From: Salegentibacter_A chungangensis
Lineage (GTDB): Bacteria; Bacteroidota; Bacteroidia; Flavobacteriales; Flavobacteriaceae
Length of the DNA stretch: 64,000 bases
Assembly (NCBI RefSeq): GCF_042678405.1
Contig: NZ_JBHTLI010000001.1
Coordinates: 2,046,001-2,110,000, forward strand
Direction: 5' to 3'
The notes under the pieces are model-generated. The model was not told the origin of the DNA, did not search any database, and worked only from the letters and a program-made list of their open reading frames with translations. The translations under genes were made by a program, and so were the position numbers. Of the stretch, positions 43,096-51,396 are shown piece by piece. Each line of letters starts with the position of its first letter. Within the stretch, counting starts at the first letter, position 1.

Positions 43096-43353
43096 ATGGT
43101 TCACCATTCTGAAGCTTTAGTTAGTCGTGCTGAGCAGAAGCATATACACGAGCTAAAATTAAAACTTGATAATCTTTATGCCAGCGGGCAGATCTTTCAG
43201 GTCTCACTAAAAACACTGGAACTAAGCCGCAGGTTCCAAAAGCTCTATACAAAGTTCGGGGAAGCTGAAGACTTCAGTCGTGCTGAACTTTGCAACCTCT
43301 TATCCATAGCTAAATACCTTGAAGAAAACCTTCATCAGGATGGAATGTATTAA
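43096..43353 (+). CDS. Small helical hypothetical protein
   Basis: An 85-residue soluble protein predicted to be mainly alpha-helical (SRAEQKHIHELKLKLDNLY, then LKTLELSRRFQKLYTKFGEA). No known motif or family is recognised. TATTTTTG, a good -7 promoter match, ends on the base just before the ATG. Either the transcript begins at or inside the start codon, or translation begins elsewhere, or the match is fortuitous. Real coding is likely but not certain. Confidence 0.45.
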   Translation: MVHHSEALVSRAEQKHIHELKLKLDNLYASGQIFQVSLKTLELSRRFQKLYTKFGEAEDFSRAELCNLLSIAKYLEENLHQDGMY

Positions 43354-43514
43354 TGGTGAAAACACCTAATTTCCCCCAGCTTTATAGGCTCACTCCTTTG
43401 TATTTTTTCAGAATTAATTCTCTACATTTATTAATTGAACTTCATTTCAGGTCTTTAAAGCCTGTATAATTATCCCCCCTTTAGTCAGATATTAATAATA
43501 TTAAACCCGGTATT

Positions 43515-43778
43515 ATGGCAGTAGCAATATTATCACACAAAGTAAAGGATTATAAGAACTGGAAACCTTTTTATGAAAAGGATGTAAAAAGGCGTGAAAG
43601 CGCGGGTATTCAGGAAATATTTGTAGGACAGCAAAAAGAAGATCCCAATAATGTGTACATGATCTGGAGGATTGGTGACCCTGGCAAAATTCAAAAAATG
43701 CTGGATGACCCTGAACTAAAAAAGGTAATGGATGAGGCAGGCGTTCAAAGCAGGCCCCAGGTAACCATTATTGAATAA
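43515..43778 (+). CDS. Small ABM-like (dimeric alpha-beta barrel) protein
   Basis: An 87-residue protein. MAVAILSHKVKDYKNWKPFY and NNVYMIWRIGDPGKIQKML fit the ferredoxin-like alpha-beta barrel of antibiotic biosynthesis monooxygenase/cyclase-type proteins, often annotated as 'cyclase' in Flavobacteria. No catalytic residues can be assigned. It is a single gene with about 160 bases of non-coding DNA on each side. Confidence 0.65.
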   Translation: MAVAILSHKVKDYKNWKPFYEKDVKRRESAGIQEIFVGQQKEDPNNVYMIWRIGDPGKIQKMLDDPELKKVMDEAGVQSRPQVTIIE

Positions 43779-43940
43779 CCGGAAGCTATGAAATAACCCA
43801 GTTATTAGTCCCGCCAGCAGCTCTCAACATCGGGAAGTAATTTACAATCCTGAAGTTTTTCTGAAATTAACCTTACAGGTTTTAGCTAAGCTTTAAGATA
43901 GGGATATAGAATAATTCCTTATTTTAAAGAAACTGGAAAA

Positions 43941-44162
43941 ATGAAGAATATTGCTTTCATATTACTCTGGATTACAACGGCTGTTTTGGTTGCAGTCACC
44001 ATTATGTCTGCTTTAAACCTGGCATTCCCAATTATATTCTATCTTACCTGTATAGGCCAGGGGCTTTTGGTTTTCACCGTTTATAAAATACTTACAGACA
44101 AATATAAAACAGATAAAAAATTCAAGGATTGGTATGAAGACCATCCTATGAAAAATGATTAA
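43941..44162 (+). CDS. Small two-helix membrane protein
   Basis: A 73-residue protein with two membrane helices (IAFILLWITTAVLVAVTIMS and PIIFYLTCIGQGLLVFTVYK) and a charged, soluble tail (KTDKKFKDWYEDHPMKND). It resembles other unnamed small proteins of Flavobacteriaceae; no function is known. It is about 110 bases upstream of deoC, but a separate promoter lies between them. Confidence 0.6.
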   Translation: MKNIAFILLWITTAVLVAVTIMSALNLAFPIIFYLTCIGQGLLVFTVYKILTDKYKTDKKFKDWYEDHPMKND

Positions 44163-44238
44163 ATCCCAGCTTATGCATTTTTATTCAGGAAATGCCCTTA
44201 TGCTGATGAAGGTCATAATTGGTAACGCGAGGATTATG

Positions 44239-44246
44239 TACTTTTG
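44239..44246 (+). promoter_or_regulatory. -7 promoter element for deoC-deoD
   Basis: TACTTTTG matches TAnnTTTG. TTG occurs 17 bases upstream, slightly closer than the usual 19-21. The transcript would begin about 18 bases before the deoC ATG. Confidence 0.5.
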
Positions 44247-44270
44247 TTCAAGCCTATTTAATCAAAAATT

Positions 44271-44915
44271 ATGGAGTTAAATAAATATATAGATCATACT
44301 CTTTTAAAAGCAACTACCACCCCTAAAGAAATCAAGAAATTATGCTCTGAAGCCAAAGAGCATAATTTTTTTGCCGTTTGTGTAAACAGTTGTTATGTAA
44401 AATTAGCTAAAGACGAACTTAAAGATTCCGAAGTAAAAATCGCTTCAGTTATTGGCTTTCCACTTGGTGCTATGAGTACACCGGCAAAAGTTGCAGAAGC
44501 CAGGCAATGTATTGAAGACGGCGCAGATGAGATCGATATGGTGATAAATATCGGTAAGCTCAAGGCCGGACTTTATAAGGAAGTGGAAAGGGAAATTTCA
44601 CAGATCAAAAAAGCGATAGGAGATGCAGTACTTAAGGTAATAATTGAAACCTGTTATCTTACGGACGATGAAAAGGTTGTTGCTTCAAAAGCCTCCCTGA
44701 ATGCAGGGGCCGACTTTGTGAAAACATCCACAGGTTTTGGAACGGCCGGAGCGACCTATTCAGACATTAGCCTAATGAAGAATACGGTAGAAGATAAAAT
44801 GAGCATCAAAGCTTCAGGCGGAATAAAAGACCGTAAAACAGCAGAGCGTTATATTGAATTAGGTGCTAACAGGCTCGGAACCTCTTCAGGGATTAAGATC
44901 GTAACATCAAACTAG
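44271..44915 (+). CDS. deoC: Deoxyribose-phosphate aldolase
   Basis: A 214-residue class I aldolase that splits 2-deoxyribose 5-phosphate into glyceraldehyde 3-phosphate and acetaldehyde. YIDHTLLKATTTP begins the barrel, KVIIETCYLTDDE carries the proton-relay region, and DFVKTSTGFGTAGAT holds the Schiff-base lysine. IKASGGIKDRKTAERYIELG closes the phosphate site. It is directly followed by deoD (5 bases), giving a deoxynucleoside salvage unit. Confidence 0.95.
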   Translation: MELNKYIDHTLLKATTTPKEIKKLCSEAKEHNFFAVCVNSCYVKLAKDELKDSEVKIASVIGFPLGAMSTPAKVAEARQCIEDGADEIDMVINIGKLKAGLYKEVEREISQIKKAIGDAVLKVIIETCYLTDDEKVVASKASLNAGADFVKTSTGFGTAGATYSDISLMKNTVEDKMSIKASGGIKDRKTAERYIELGANRLGTSSGIKIVTSN

Positions 44916-44920
44916 AATAA

Positions 44921-45655
44921 ATGAGTGTACATATAGAAGCCGAAAAAGGCCAGATTGCAGAAACCGTATTGCTCCCGGGAGATCCTTTAAGGGCTAAATG
45001 GATTGCAGAAAGTTTCCTTGAAAATGCAGAATGTTATAACAAGGTCCGCGGTATGTATGGGTATACCGGTACATATAAAGGGCAGAAAGTTTCGGTTCAG
45101 GGAACAGGGATGGGAATCCCCTCGGCCCTCATCTATATTCACGAACTTATAAACGATTACGGCGTAAAAAACCTGATCAGGGTCGGTTCGGCCGGTTCCT
45201 ACAGGCCGGAAGTGGAACTTCGTGATGTGGTCCTTGCAATGGCAGCCTCTTCTACTTCGGGAATTAACAACTCCAGGTTCTTTCAGGCAAACTATGCTCC
45301 TACTGCCAATTTCGAGCTGTTTATGAAAGCTTCCAACTATGCCAGGGAAAACAATATCCCAATAAAAGCAGGGAATGTGCTTTCCTCTGATGAGTTTTAC
45401 GAAGATGACCCTCAGGCTTATAAAAAATGGGCTGAATTCGGGGTCTTATGTGTAGAAATGGAAACAGCGGGACTATATACAATTGCAGCAAAATATAATG
45501 TAAATGCCCTTAGTATACTTACTGTTTCAGATTCGCTTGTAACAGGAGATCATCTTCCTGCTGAAGAAAGAGAAACCGGCTTCACTAATATGGTGGAGGT
45601 TGCTCTTAGCACACTTAGTACAGAGCCTAAATTATCTCAAAAAGCCAGGATCTAA
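44921..45655 (+). CDS. deoD: Purine-nucleoside phosphorylase, DeoD type
   Basis: A 244-residue trimer-of-dimers type phosphorylase that releases purine bases and (deoxy)ribose 1-phosphate. VLLPGDPLRAKWIAE binds phosphate, IRVGSAGSYRPEVELRD is the core motif, VEMETAGLYTIAA contacts the sugar and TVSDSLVTGDHL carries the catalytic Asp. Together with deoC it feeds deoxyribose into glycolysis, though a phosphopentomutase is not present in the window. Confidence 0.95.
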   Translation: MSVHIEAEKGQIAETVLLPGDPLRAKWIAESFLENAECYNKVRGMYGYTGTYKGQKVSVQGTGMGIPSALIYIHELINDYGVKNLIRVGSAGSYRPEVELRDVVLAMAASSTSGINNSRFFQANYAPTANFELFMKASNYARENNIPIKAGNVLSSDEFYEDDPQAYKKWAEFGVLCVEMETAGLYTIAAKYNVNALSILTVSDSLVTGDHLPAEERETGFTNMVEVALSTLSTEPKLSQKARI

Positions 45656-45832
45656 AACTCACTTTCAGTTTATAACAAACCGGAAACGGGATGTTTTTAC
45701 GCTAAACATAGGCCTTGATACATATCTGTTTTTTGAGGATGTTCGGAAGTATTGGGGAGCACTCAGGTTTAAAAACTTACTTATAGCTTTAAATTTTAGT
45801 AGCTTGCTGAATCAAACCTCAAAACTATTATT

Positions 45833-46828
45833 ATGAAGGCATATACGGCCAATACAGAACGTTATGAAAAAATGGAATATCGGCGCTGCGGCAGAAGCGG
45901 CATCAAATTACCTTTAATCTCGCTCGGATTATGGCATAACTTCGGTGATAATGATGACTATGCCAATGCACGTGGGATATTAAGAACGGCATTTGATAAC
46001 GGCATAACACATTTTGACCTAGCCAATAATTACGGACCTCCATACGGTTCTGCAGAAAAGAACTTCGGTAAAATATTTAAAGAAGATTTTGCAAGATACA
46101 GGGATGAGCTTATCATTTCTACTAAGGCCGGCTGGGATATGTGGCCCGGCCCTTACGGCAATTTTGGTTCAAGAAAATATCTAATTGCCAGCCTTGACCA
46201 GTCGTTAAAAAGAATGGGGCTTGACTATGTAGATATTTTCTATCATCATCGTCCCGACCCTGAAACACCCCTTGAAGAAACTATGGGAGCGCTGGACCAG
46301 ATCGTAAGGCAGGGAAAAGCGCTTTATGTGGGCATCTCCCAATATTCAGCTGAAGATACCGCTAAAGCGGCAGAGATCCTTAGAAATCAGGGTACGCCAT
46401 TTCTTCTACATCAGCCCCGCTATAATATGATGGACCGCTGGGTTGAAGACGGCTTACTGGACACCCTTCAAAAAGTAGGCTTGGGCAGTATTGTTTTTTC
46501 ACCTTTGGAACAGGGAATTCTAAGCTCTAAATACCTAAACGGAATACCTGAGGATTCCAGGGCTGCTACCGAAGGAAGTTATCTTGACAAATCACAGATC
46601 ACAGAGAAAGTGGTCCGGCAGGTTCAGCATTTAAATGAAATTGCCAAGTCAAGAGGGCAAAGCCTGGCCCAAATGGCTATCGCCTGGTTATTAAAAGATA
46701 AGAGAGTAAGTTCCGTTTTAGTTGGCGTCAGCAGGCCTGCACAGTTAAAAGATAATATTGGAGCTATCCAAAATCTGGATTTTCGTCAAGAAGAACTTGA
46801 TAAAATTGAAGGCATTCTTAAGTCCTGA
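45833..46828 (+). CDS. Aldo/keto reductase, L-glyceraldehyde-3-phosphate reductase (YghZ/GpR)-like
   Basis: A 331-residue TIM-barrel NADPH oxidoreductase. THFDLANNYGPPYGSAEKNF contains the catalytic Asp and Tyr, IISTKAGWDMWPGPYGN the Lys and the extended loop of YghZ-type enzymes, and DIFYHHRPDPETPLEETM the His. GVSRPAQLKDNIGAI binds the cofactor. YghZ reduces L-glyceraldehyde 3-phosphate and methylglyoxal; the latter could link it to mgsA at 11883, which is inference. A strong terminator follows. Confidence 0.88.
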   Translation: MKAYTANTERYEKMEYRRCGRSGIKLPLISLGLWHNFGDNDDYANARGILRTAFDNGITHFDLANNYGPPYGSAEKNFGKIFKEDFARYRDELIISTKAGWDMWPGPYGNFGSRKYLIASLDQSLKRMGLDYVDIFYHHRPDPETPLEETMGALDQIVRQGKALYVGISQYSAEDTAKAAEILRNQGTPFLLHQPRYNMMDRWVEDGLLDTLQKVGLGSIVFSPLEQGILSSKYLNGIPEDSRAATEGSYLDKSQITEKVVRQVQHLNEIAKSRGQSLAQMAIAWLLKDKRVSSVLVGVSRPAQLKDNIGAIQNLDFRQEELDKIEGILKS

Positions 46829-46830
46829 AT

Positions 46831-46874
46831 AAAAATAAAGAAGCCCGGAATTGATCCGGGCTTCTTTATTTTTT
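46831..46874. terminator. Bidirectional terminator between the aldo/keto reductase and manA
   Basis: AATAAAGAAGCCCGGA and TCCGGGCTTCTTTATT form a ~16-base perfect stem around the loop ATTGA, flanked by A and T runs on both sides. It serves the two convergent genes. Confidence 0.93.
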
Positions 46875-46888
46875 GATTGAATTAAAGG

Positions 46889-47860
46889 TTATTCAATATA
46901 AACCTCAAGCAATTCACAATTCTCGCTTTTTATCTGGACTTTCTTATTCTTAGCAGGAATCAGCATACTATGCCCGTGTTCTAAAGTCTCTGTAATCCCG
47001 TTCATTCTTATCTCTGCATTCCCTGAAACACTCATATAGATCACAAAAGAATCTATATCGCTGTAATCTCTGGTAACTCTTCCGCTTACCGGAAGATAAT
47101 TGGTCGTAAAATACTTGCAGCTTGCAATATTGGAAGCTGTGTTCTTCCTTTTCTCATATTCCAGCTTATAATCGTCCTTCTTTTCAAAATCTATGGCATC
47201 TATAGCCAAGGCGGTATGTAATTCTCTGGAATTACCATCGGCATCTTTTCGATCCCAGTCGTAGATCCTGTAAGTAATATCTGAAGTTTGCTGAATTTCA
47301 GCGAGTAAGACCCCTGCTCCTATCGCGTGTACTTTCCCGGTATTTATAAAGAAACTGTCTCCTTTGTCTACAGATTCAAAATTCAGAATATCTACTAATT
47401 CTCCGGCTTCAAGACGATCTATATATTCCTTCTCGGTAAGGCTTTTCTTAAATCCGATATTGATATTTGCATCCTCATCGGCCTGCATAACATACCACAT
47501 TTCCGTCTTCCCGAAAGAATTATGTCGCTGTTTGGCCAGTTCATCATCCGGATGCAGCTGTACAGACAGTGCTGTTTTAGCGTCTATGAATTTTATGAGC
47601 AGCGGGAAATTGGCTCCGAATTCCTGATATACCTTTTCTCCCAACAACTTATCCTTATAGAGTTCTATAAGTTCATTGAGGTTCTTGCCTTTAAGGCTTC
47701 CGTTCACAACTTCTGAAATATTCCCGGGAACTCCCGAGATCTCCCAGCTCTCTCCCAGGTTATCCTGGTCAGAGTTCTTATGTAAGATTTCAGATAATTT
47801 ATTTCCTCCCCATATTTTTTCTTTTAATATGGGTTTGAATTTTAAAGGGTAATCGAGCAT
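46889..47860 (-). CDS. manA: Mannose-6-phosphate isomerase, class I
   Basis: A 323-residue zinc cupin enzyme that interconverts mannose 6-phosphate and fructose 6-phosphate. KPILKEKIWGGNKLSEIL starts the domain, ALSVQLHPDDELA and TEMWYVMQADEDA supply zinc ligands, and FINTGKVHAIGAGVLLAEIQ and TYRIYDWDR complete the site. It is of the shorter type-I form common in Bacteroidota and Firmicutes. It is a single gene, convergent with the aldo/keto reductase. Confidence 0.94.
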   Translation of the reverse strand: MLDYPLKFKPILKEKIWGGNKLSEILHKNSDQDNLGESWEISGVPGNISEVVNGSLKGKNLNELIELYKDKLLGEKVYQEFGANFPLLIKFIDAKTALSVQLHPDDELAKQRHNSFGKTEMWYVMQADEDANINIGFKKSLTEKEYIDRLEAGELVDILNFESVDKGDSFFINTGKVHAIGAGVLLAEIQQTSDITYRIYDWDRKDADGNSRELHTALAIDAIDFEKKDDYKLEYEKRKNTASNIASCKYFTTNYLPVSGRVTRDYSDIDSFVIYMSVSGNAEIRMNGITETLEHGHSMLIPAKNKKVQIKSENCELLEVYIE

Positions 47861-48083
47861 TTTAAAAAATAATATTGATTAGGTAGTTTTTTTCCCGACG
47901 TAAAGATACTCATTTAAGCCCTTGGAAAAAAGCAAAGAAGTGATGACTTTTAATCGGTATTAGTCTGGAAATCTAGTATTTTAGGTTTAAGTATGAATTT
48001 TCACCCCTAAAATTCACCGGGTATCGGAAACAGCACGGAATTACAGAAAAATAAAATTGATTTATTTTTTCCATAAAAAAGCC

Positions 48084-48113
48084 TTGTTTTATTTCAAAAG
48101 TGGTTTATATTTG
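48084..48113 (+). promoter_or_regulatory. Promoter of tRNA-Arg
   Basis: TTG (48084-48086) and TATATTTG (48106-48113) are separated by exactly 19 bases, a textbook Bacteroidota sigma-A promoter. The transcript would begin near 48120, just before the mature tRNA start at 48127. Confidence 0.8.
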
Positions 48114-48126
48114 CAACCGCAAAAAC

Positions 48127-48200
<74 letters not shown>

Positions 48201-48204
48201 CAGA

Positions 48205-48232
48205 AAGCCTTCCAATATGGAAGGCTTTTTTG
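48205..48232 (+). terminator. Rho-independent terminator after tRNA-Arg
   Basis: AAGCCTTCC and GGAAGGCTT form a perfect 9-base stem around AATAT, followed by TTTTTG. The remaining ~250 bases before the next gene show no clear feature. Confidence 0.9.
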
Positions 48233-48488
48233 TTTTCATTCCAGGTTTCCCCGGCATTTTTTATAATCTTAAAATTGCTTCGGGACTTACACCACATTAC
48301 CTAAAACATTATTAATTGTTGGACCGGCTTTCTTAAATAAAAGTCAAAGTAGTCCGAATCTTCCCTCTGCCTCCCTTTTCTTTCTAACTTTAAGTTATAT
48401 CAGTTGCTATAAAGAACCTCAAATTCACTGGTTCTCAGTACTGATCCCTTAAAATTTTATAACAAAGACAAACAGAAGTTCAAGAAGA

Positions 48489-50339
48489 ATGCTGGAGTTA
48501 TCGGAATTATCTGAAAAATCGATTAAGCAAATCTTAACAAACCTTGAAGAAAATAAAGAGGTAAGCAGCAGTCTGCCCGGCGGAGGGATGTTACATATAG
48601 AAAAGAACCTGCCTTACCTTGTTCTGTACCGCCGCAGGGATAATGATCGCGGCACCGCAAGGCTGGTAATAAGTGAAGCCTCCTATCTTGTAATTGGAGA
48701 TAAGGATTTTGAGGGCTATAAAAAACTTGTCTTTGCCCTGGCTGACCATCTGTCTACCGAATATAAGTCCTACATGTTGTTGGAGTTATATGCCGGAGAT
48801 GAGAACAGCGATACCTTCTGGATTAAGGGGCCGGCATCTAAGCTCCCTACCACCTTTAACATACTCAAAGAAGAGCTGAACAACATAAACCAGATTTTTT
48901 CCGGGCTTTATCTAAAAGCAGACATCAAAGACACCCCAAACCGTCAAAAAGAAGGGGAAAAAGCTTTAATGGAAGTTGAACAAGCGAAACAATCGGGTGC
49001 CGTGGTTGTTGGTTTGGAAATACCGCCAATATTCCGTGACGATACCGGACAACTCTATCCAGTGTTTTTCAGAAGCTTCAGAGATTATCTAATTCGTGTG
49101 ATCCATAAATCATTATACGATTTTATAAGGGTACAGACCTCTGCCGGTGTTGCCAGTTATCATGCTCTGGGCAGAAAATACCTAAAGGATAAGGTGTTCG
49201 AGATCGATAAGGAACTATCAGATATAGAAAGTTCTTATTCCTTTCTATGGCTGGTCTCCCCGGCCAATATCTACGAGATGAAAACCACTTTCCTGGAAAG
49301 TAAATACCAGAAATTACTGGATTATCACTACCGTCTGTTACCCATTGACCCCGATGTGCTCAAACGCCGACTTTTCAATCTCAAGATCGAAGAAATAGAT
49401 GATCCTGCAATGTCTCATTTATTCAGGGAAAAGCGAGAGGAACTGGATCAGCAGATCACCATGCTAAGTGAACGCGGGTCGCGTAACTTCTTTTACAACA
49501 GTATGCGGCTTTATAAAGGGGTGGAAAAACCTTTATGTGAGGCAGCCGATAATATATTAAGCGAAATTCCGGAGGAAGATGAGAGCAATCCTGCTGAACT
49601 TATAGATTCCAAGGCCTTTAGTAGCATGGCACGGCGGGAGTTCGATTATTTCAGGGAACAGGATGAAAATTTTAAATGCAAGGTTCATATCCGAAAGGAT
49701 GTGAATATAATGATGGTCTCCAATGGAGAGCTTTTTATTCCTGAAGACTATAAAATGAATAAGACCGAAGCTGAAGCGCTTATTCAACACGAAGTAGGAA
49801 CACACGTGCTCACCTACTATAATGGAAGTCAGCAACCGCTTACCCAGTTAAAAGTTGGACTTGCAGATTATGACCCTCTCCAGGAAGGCCTTGCCGTAAT
49901 GTCTGAATACCTTGTAGGCGGACTTACTGCGAACAGGTTAAGAACCCTTGCAGGAAGGGTCATCGCCGGTCACGCTCTTATGGAAGGTGGCGATTTTCAG
50001 CAAATATTCAGGTTGTTGAGCATTGAATACGGTTTTTCTCCTGAACGTGCTTTCAATATCACCTCCAGAATTATGCAGGGCGGCGGATTTCTTAAGGACA
50101 TTATCTATTTAAAAGGTCTTGTTCAGCTTAGGGAATATCTTATGGAAGGTGGCGAATATGAACCGCTCCTTGCCGGGAAATTTGCATTACAGCACACAGG
50201 GATCATCCGGGAACTTACCGATAGAAAAGTATTAAAAACAGGGGCTTTAAGGCCCAGCTATTTATTAACCGAAAACGTAACCAATAAATTAAACCTAATC
50301 AGGGAAGGCTTACCCCTTTCAAAAATGATACGCCAATGA
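48489..50339 (+). CDS. DUF1704 zinc metallopeptidase (QEGLA-motif, tyrosine-carboxypeptidase-like)
   Basis: A 616-residue soluble protein of the DUF1704/TIGR02421 family, which databases also name flavohemoglobin expression-modulating QEGLA-motif protein. The zinc site HEVGTH is at 434-439 and QEGLA at 465-469 supplies the third ligand Glu466. The eukaryotic relatives (MATCAP) cut the last tyrosine from tubulin, so carboxypeptidase activity is likely, but the bacterial substrate is unknown. The N-terminal ~230 residues are not clearly related to a known domain. It overlaps the following ATP-grasp gene by ATGA and leads a three-gene operon of amide-bond enzymes. Confidence 0.88.
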   Translation: MLELSELSEKSIKQILTNLEENKEVSSSLPGGGMLHIEKNLPYLVLYRRRDNDRGTARLVISEASYLVIGDKDFEGYKKLVFALADHLSTEYKSYMLLELYAGDENSDTFWIKGPASKLPTTFNILKEELNNINQIFSGLYLKADIKDTPNRQKEGEKALMEVEQAKQSGAVVVGLEIPPIFRDDTGQLYPVFFRSFRDYLIRVIHKSLYDFIRVQTSAGVASYHALGRKYLKDKVFEIDKELSDIESSYSFLWLVSPANIYEMKTTFLESKYQKLLDYHYRLLPIDPDVLKRRLFNLKIEEIDDPAMSHLFREKREELDQQITMLSERGSRNFFYNSMRLYKGVEKPLCEAADNILSEIPEEDESNPAELIDSKAFSSMARREFDYFREQDENFKCKVHIRKDVNIMMVSNGELFIPEDYKMNKTEAEALIQHEVGTHVLTYYNGSQQPLTQLKVGLADYDPLQEGLAVMSEYLVGGLTANRLRTLAGRVIAGHALMEGGDFQQIFRLLSIEYGFSPERAFNITSRIMQGGGFLKDIIYLKGLVQLREYLMEGGEYEPLLAGKFALQHTGIIRELTDRKVLKTGALRPSYLLTENVTNKLNLIREGLPLSKMIRQ

Positions 50340-51385
50340 AAATATGTTTTGTATTAAATGATATAGCCATAGAAAAGGCCGGAACCTCAGTAGCCTTAAT
50401 GACCACCGCACACGCGCGGGGTCACGAAGTTTTTGTAATGAGCGTTGGAGATTTTAATTTTCATCACGATGCTCCTATTAGCATTAACAGTACACGGGTT
50501 CCAAAATCGACAAAAACCAAATCTCCTAAAAAATTCCTTGAAGCATTACAGGGAAGCAAAGCAAGAAAAAAGAAAATAGAAGCCACCAGTCTGGATGTTC
50601 TGTTTATCAGAAATAACCCAACCGAAGAAGCTTCGGGCAGGCAGTGGGCAGAACAAGCCGGAGTTGCCTTTGGCCGAATGATGCAGCAACAGGGAGTACT
50701 CGTATTGAATGATGCCTATGCCCTGTCGCACGCATTTATCGATAAGCTTTATTTTGAGGAGTTGCCGCAATCTATTAAACCCGACTCCATAATTACCAGA
50801 AGTAAGGAAGACATCCTTGAGTTCTGGGAAAAGATGGATAAGAAAATGGTTTTGAAACCGCTTGAAGGATCTGGAGGTCAGGATGTATTCCTTATCGACG
50901 AACACGAAAAGAATGTGAACCAGATCATTGAGACCATTAGCTCTAAGGGTTATGTGATCGCACAGGAATTTTTGCCTGCCGTGAAAGATGGTGATGTGAG
51001 AGTTCTGCTAATGAACGGACGTATTATGGAAAAAGACGGCAAACAAGCCATTATCCGAAGAGTTAGTGGTGAGGGCGAATTCAGAAGTAATTTTGCATTG
51101 GGAGCCACTGCAGACAGCAGTGAATTAACTCCGGAAATGCAACGTATCGTAGATCTCACAGCCCCTAAGTTGATCCGTGACGGCCTTTTCTTTGTTGGTC
51201 TGGATATCGTGAAAGATAAGCTTATCGAAATAAATGTTTTAAGTCCGGGCGGGATGGAACATTTTAAAGATATAGGTCTGCCTGATTTTACCTCCACGGT
51301 AATAAAGGCAATCGAAAGAAAAGTTGAATATAAGAATGAATACGGCGGGCAGTTGTCCAATCGTGTTCTTGCAACAATGGACTAA
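50336..51385 (+). CDS. GshB-like ATP-grasp ligase
   Basis: A 349-residue ATP-grasp enzyme closely resembling glutathione synthetase. MVLKPLEGSGGQDVFLID is the glycine-rich ATP loop, KDGDVRVLLMNGRIM and VSGEGEFRSNFALGAT contact substrate, and LDIVKDKLIEINVLSPGGME binds metal. Such enzymes join a carboxylate, as acyl phosphate, to an amine. No gshA is nearby and the group usually makes bacillithiol (bshA is at 1-835), so glutathione is an unlikely product. Position between a metallocarboxypeptidase and an AstE-like hydrolase suggests a ligase for a peptide-like modification. Confidence 0.87.
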   Translation: MKICFVLNDIAIEKAGTSVALMTTAHARGHEVFVMSVGDFNFHHDAPISINSTRVPKSTKTKSPKKFLEALQGSKARKKKIEATSLDVLFIRNNPTEEASGRQWAEQAGVAFGRMMQQQGVLVLNDAYALSHAFIDKLYFEELPQSIKPDSIITRSKEDILEFWEKMDKKMVLKPLEGSGGQDVFLIDEHEKNVNQIIETISSKGYVIAQEFLPAVKDGDVRVLLMNGRIMEKDGKQAIIRRVSGEGEFRSNFALGATADSSELTPEMQRIVDLTAPKLIRDGLFFVGLDIVKDKLIEINVLSPGGMEHFKDIGLPDFTSTVIKAIERKVEYKNEYGGQLSNRVLATMD

Positions 51386-51396
51386 AATTTTTAGTT

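Noticed and set aside
45600..45836. 78-codon ORF overlapping the end of deoD
   Set aside because: It starts inside deoD in another frame, has no recognisable domain, and the following gap looks non-coding.
50336..51385. Naming the ATP-grasp gene gshB for glutathione synthesis
   Set aside because: No gshA is nearby, the organism likely makes bacillithiol, and the neighbours are amide hydrolases, so only the family level is safe.
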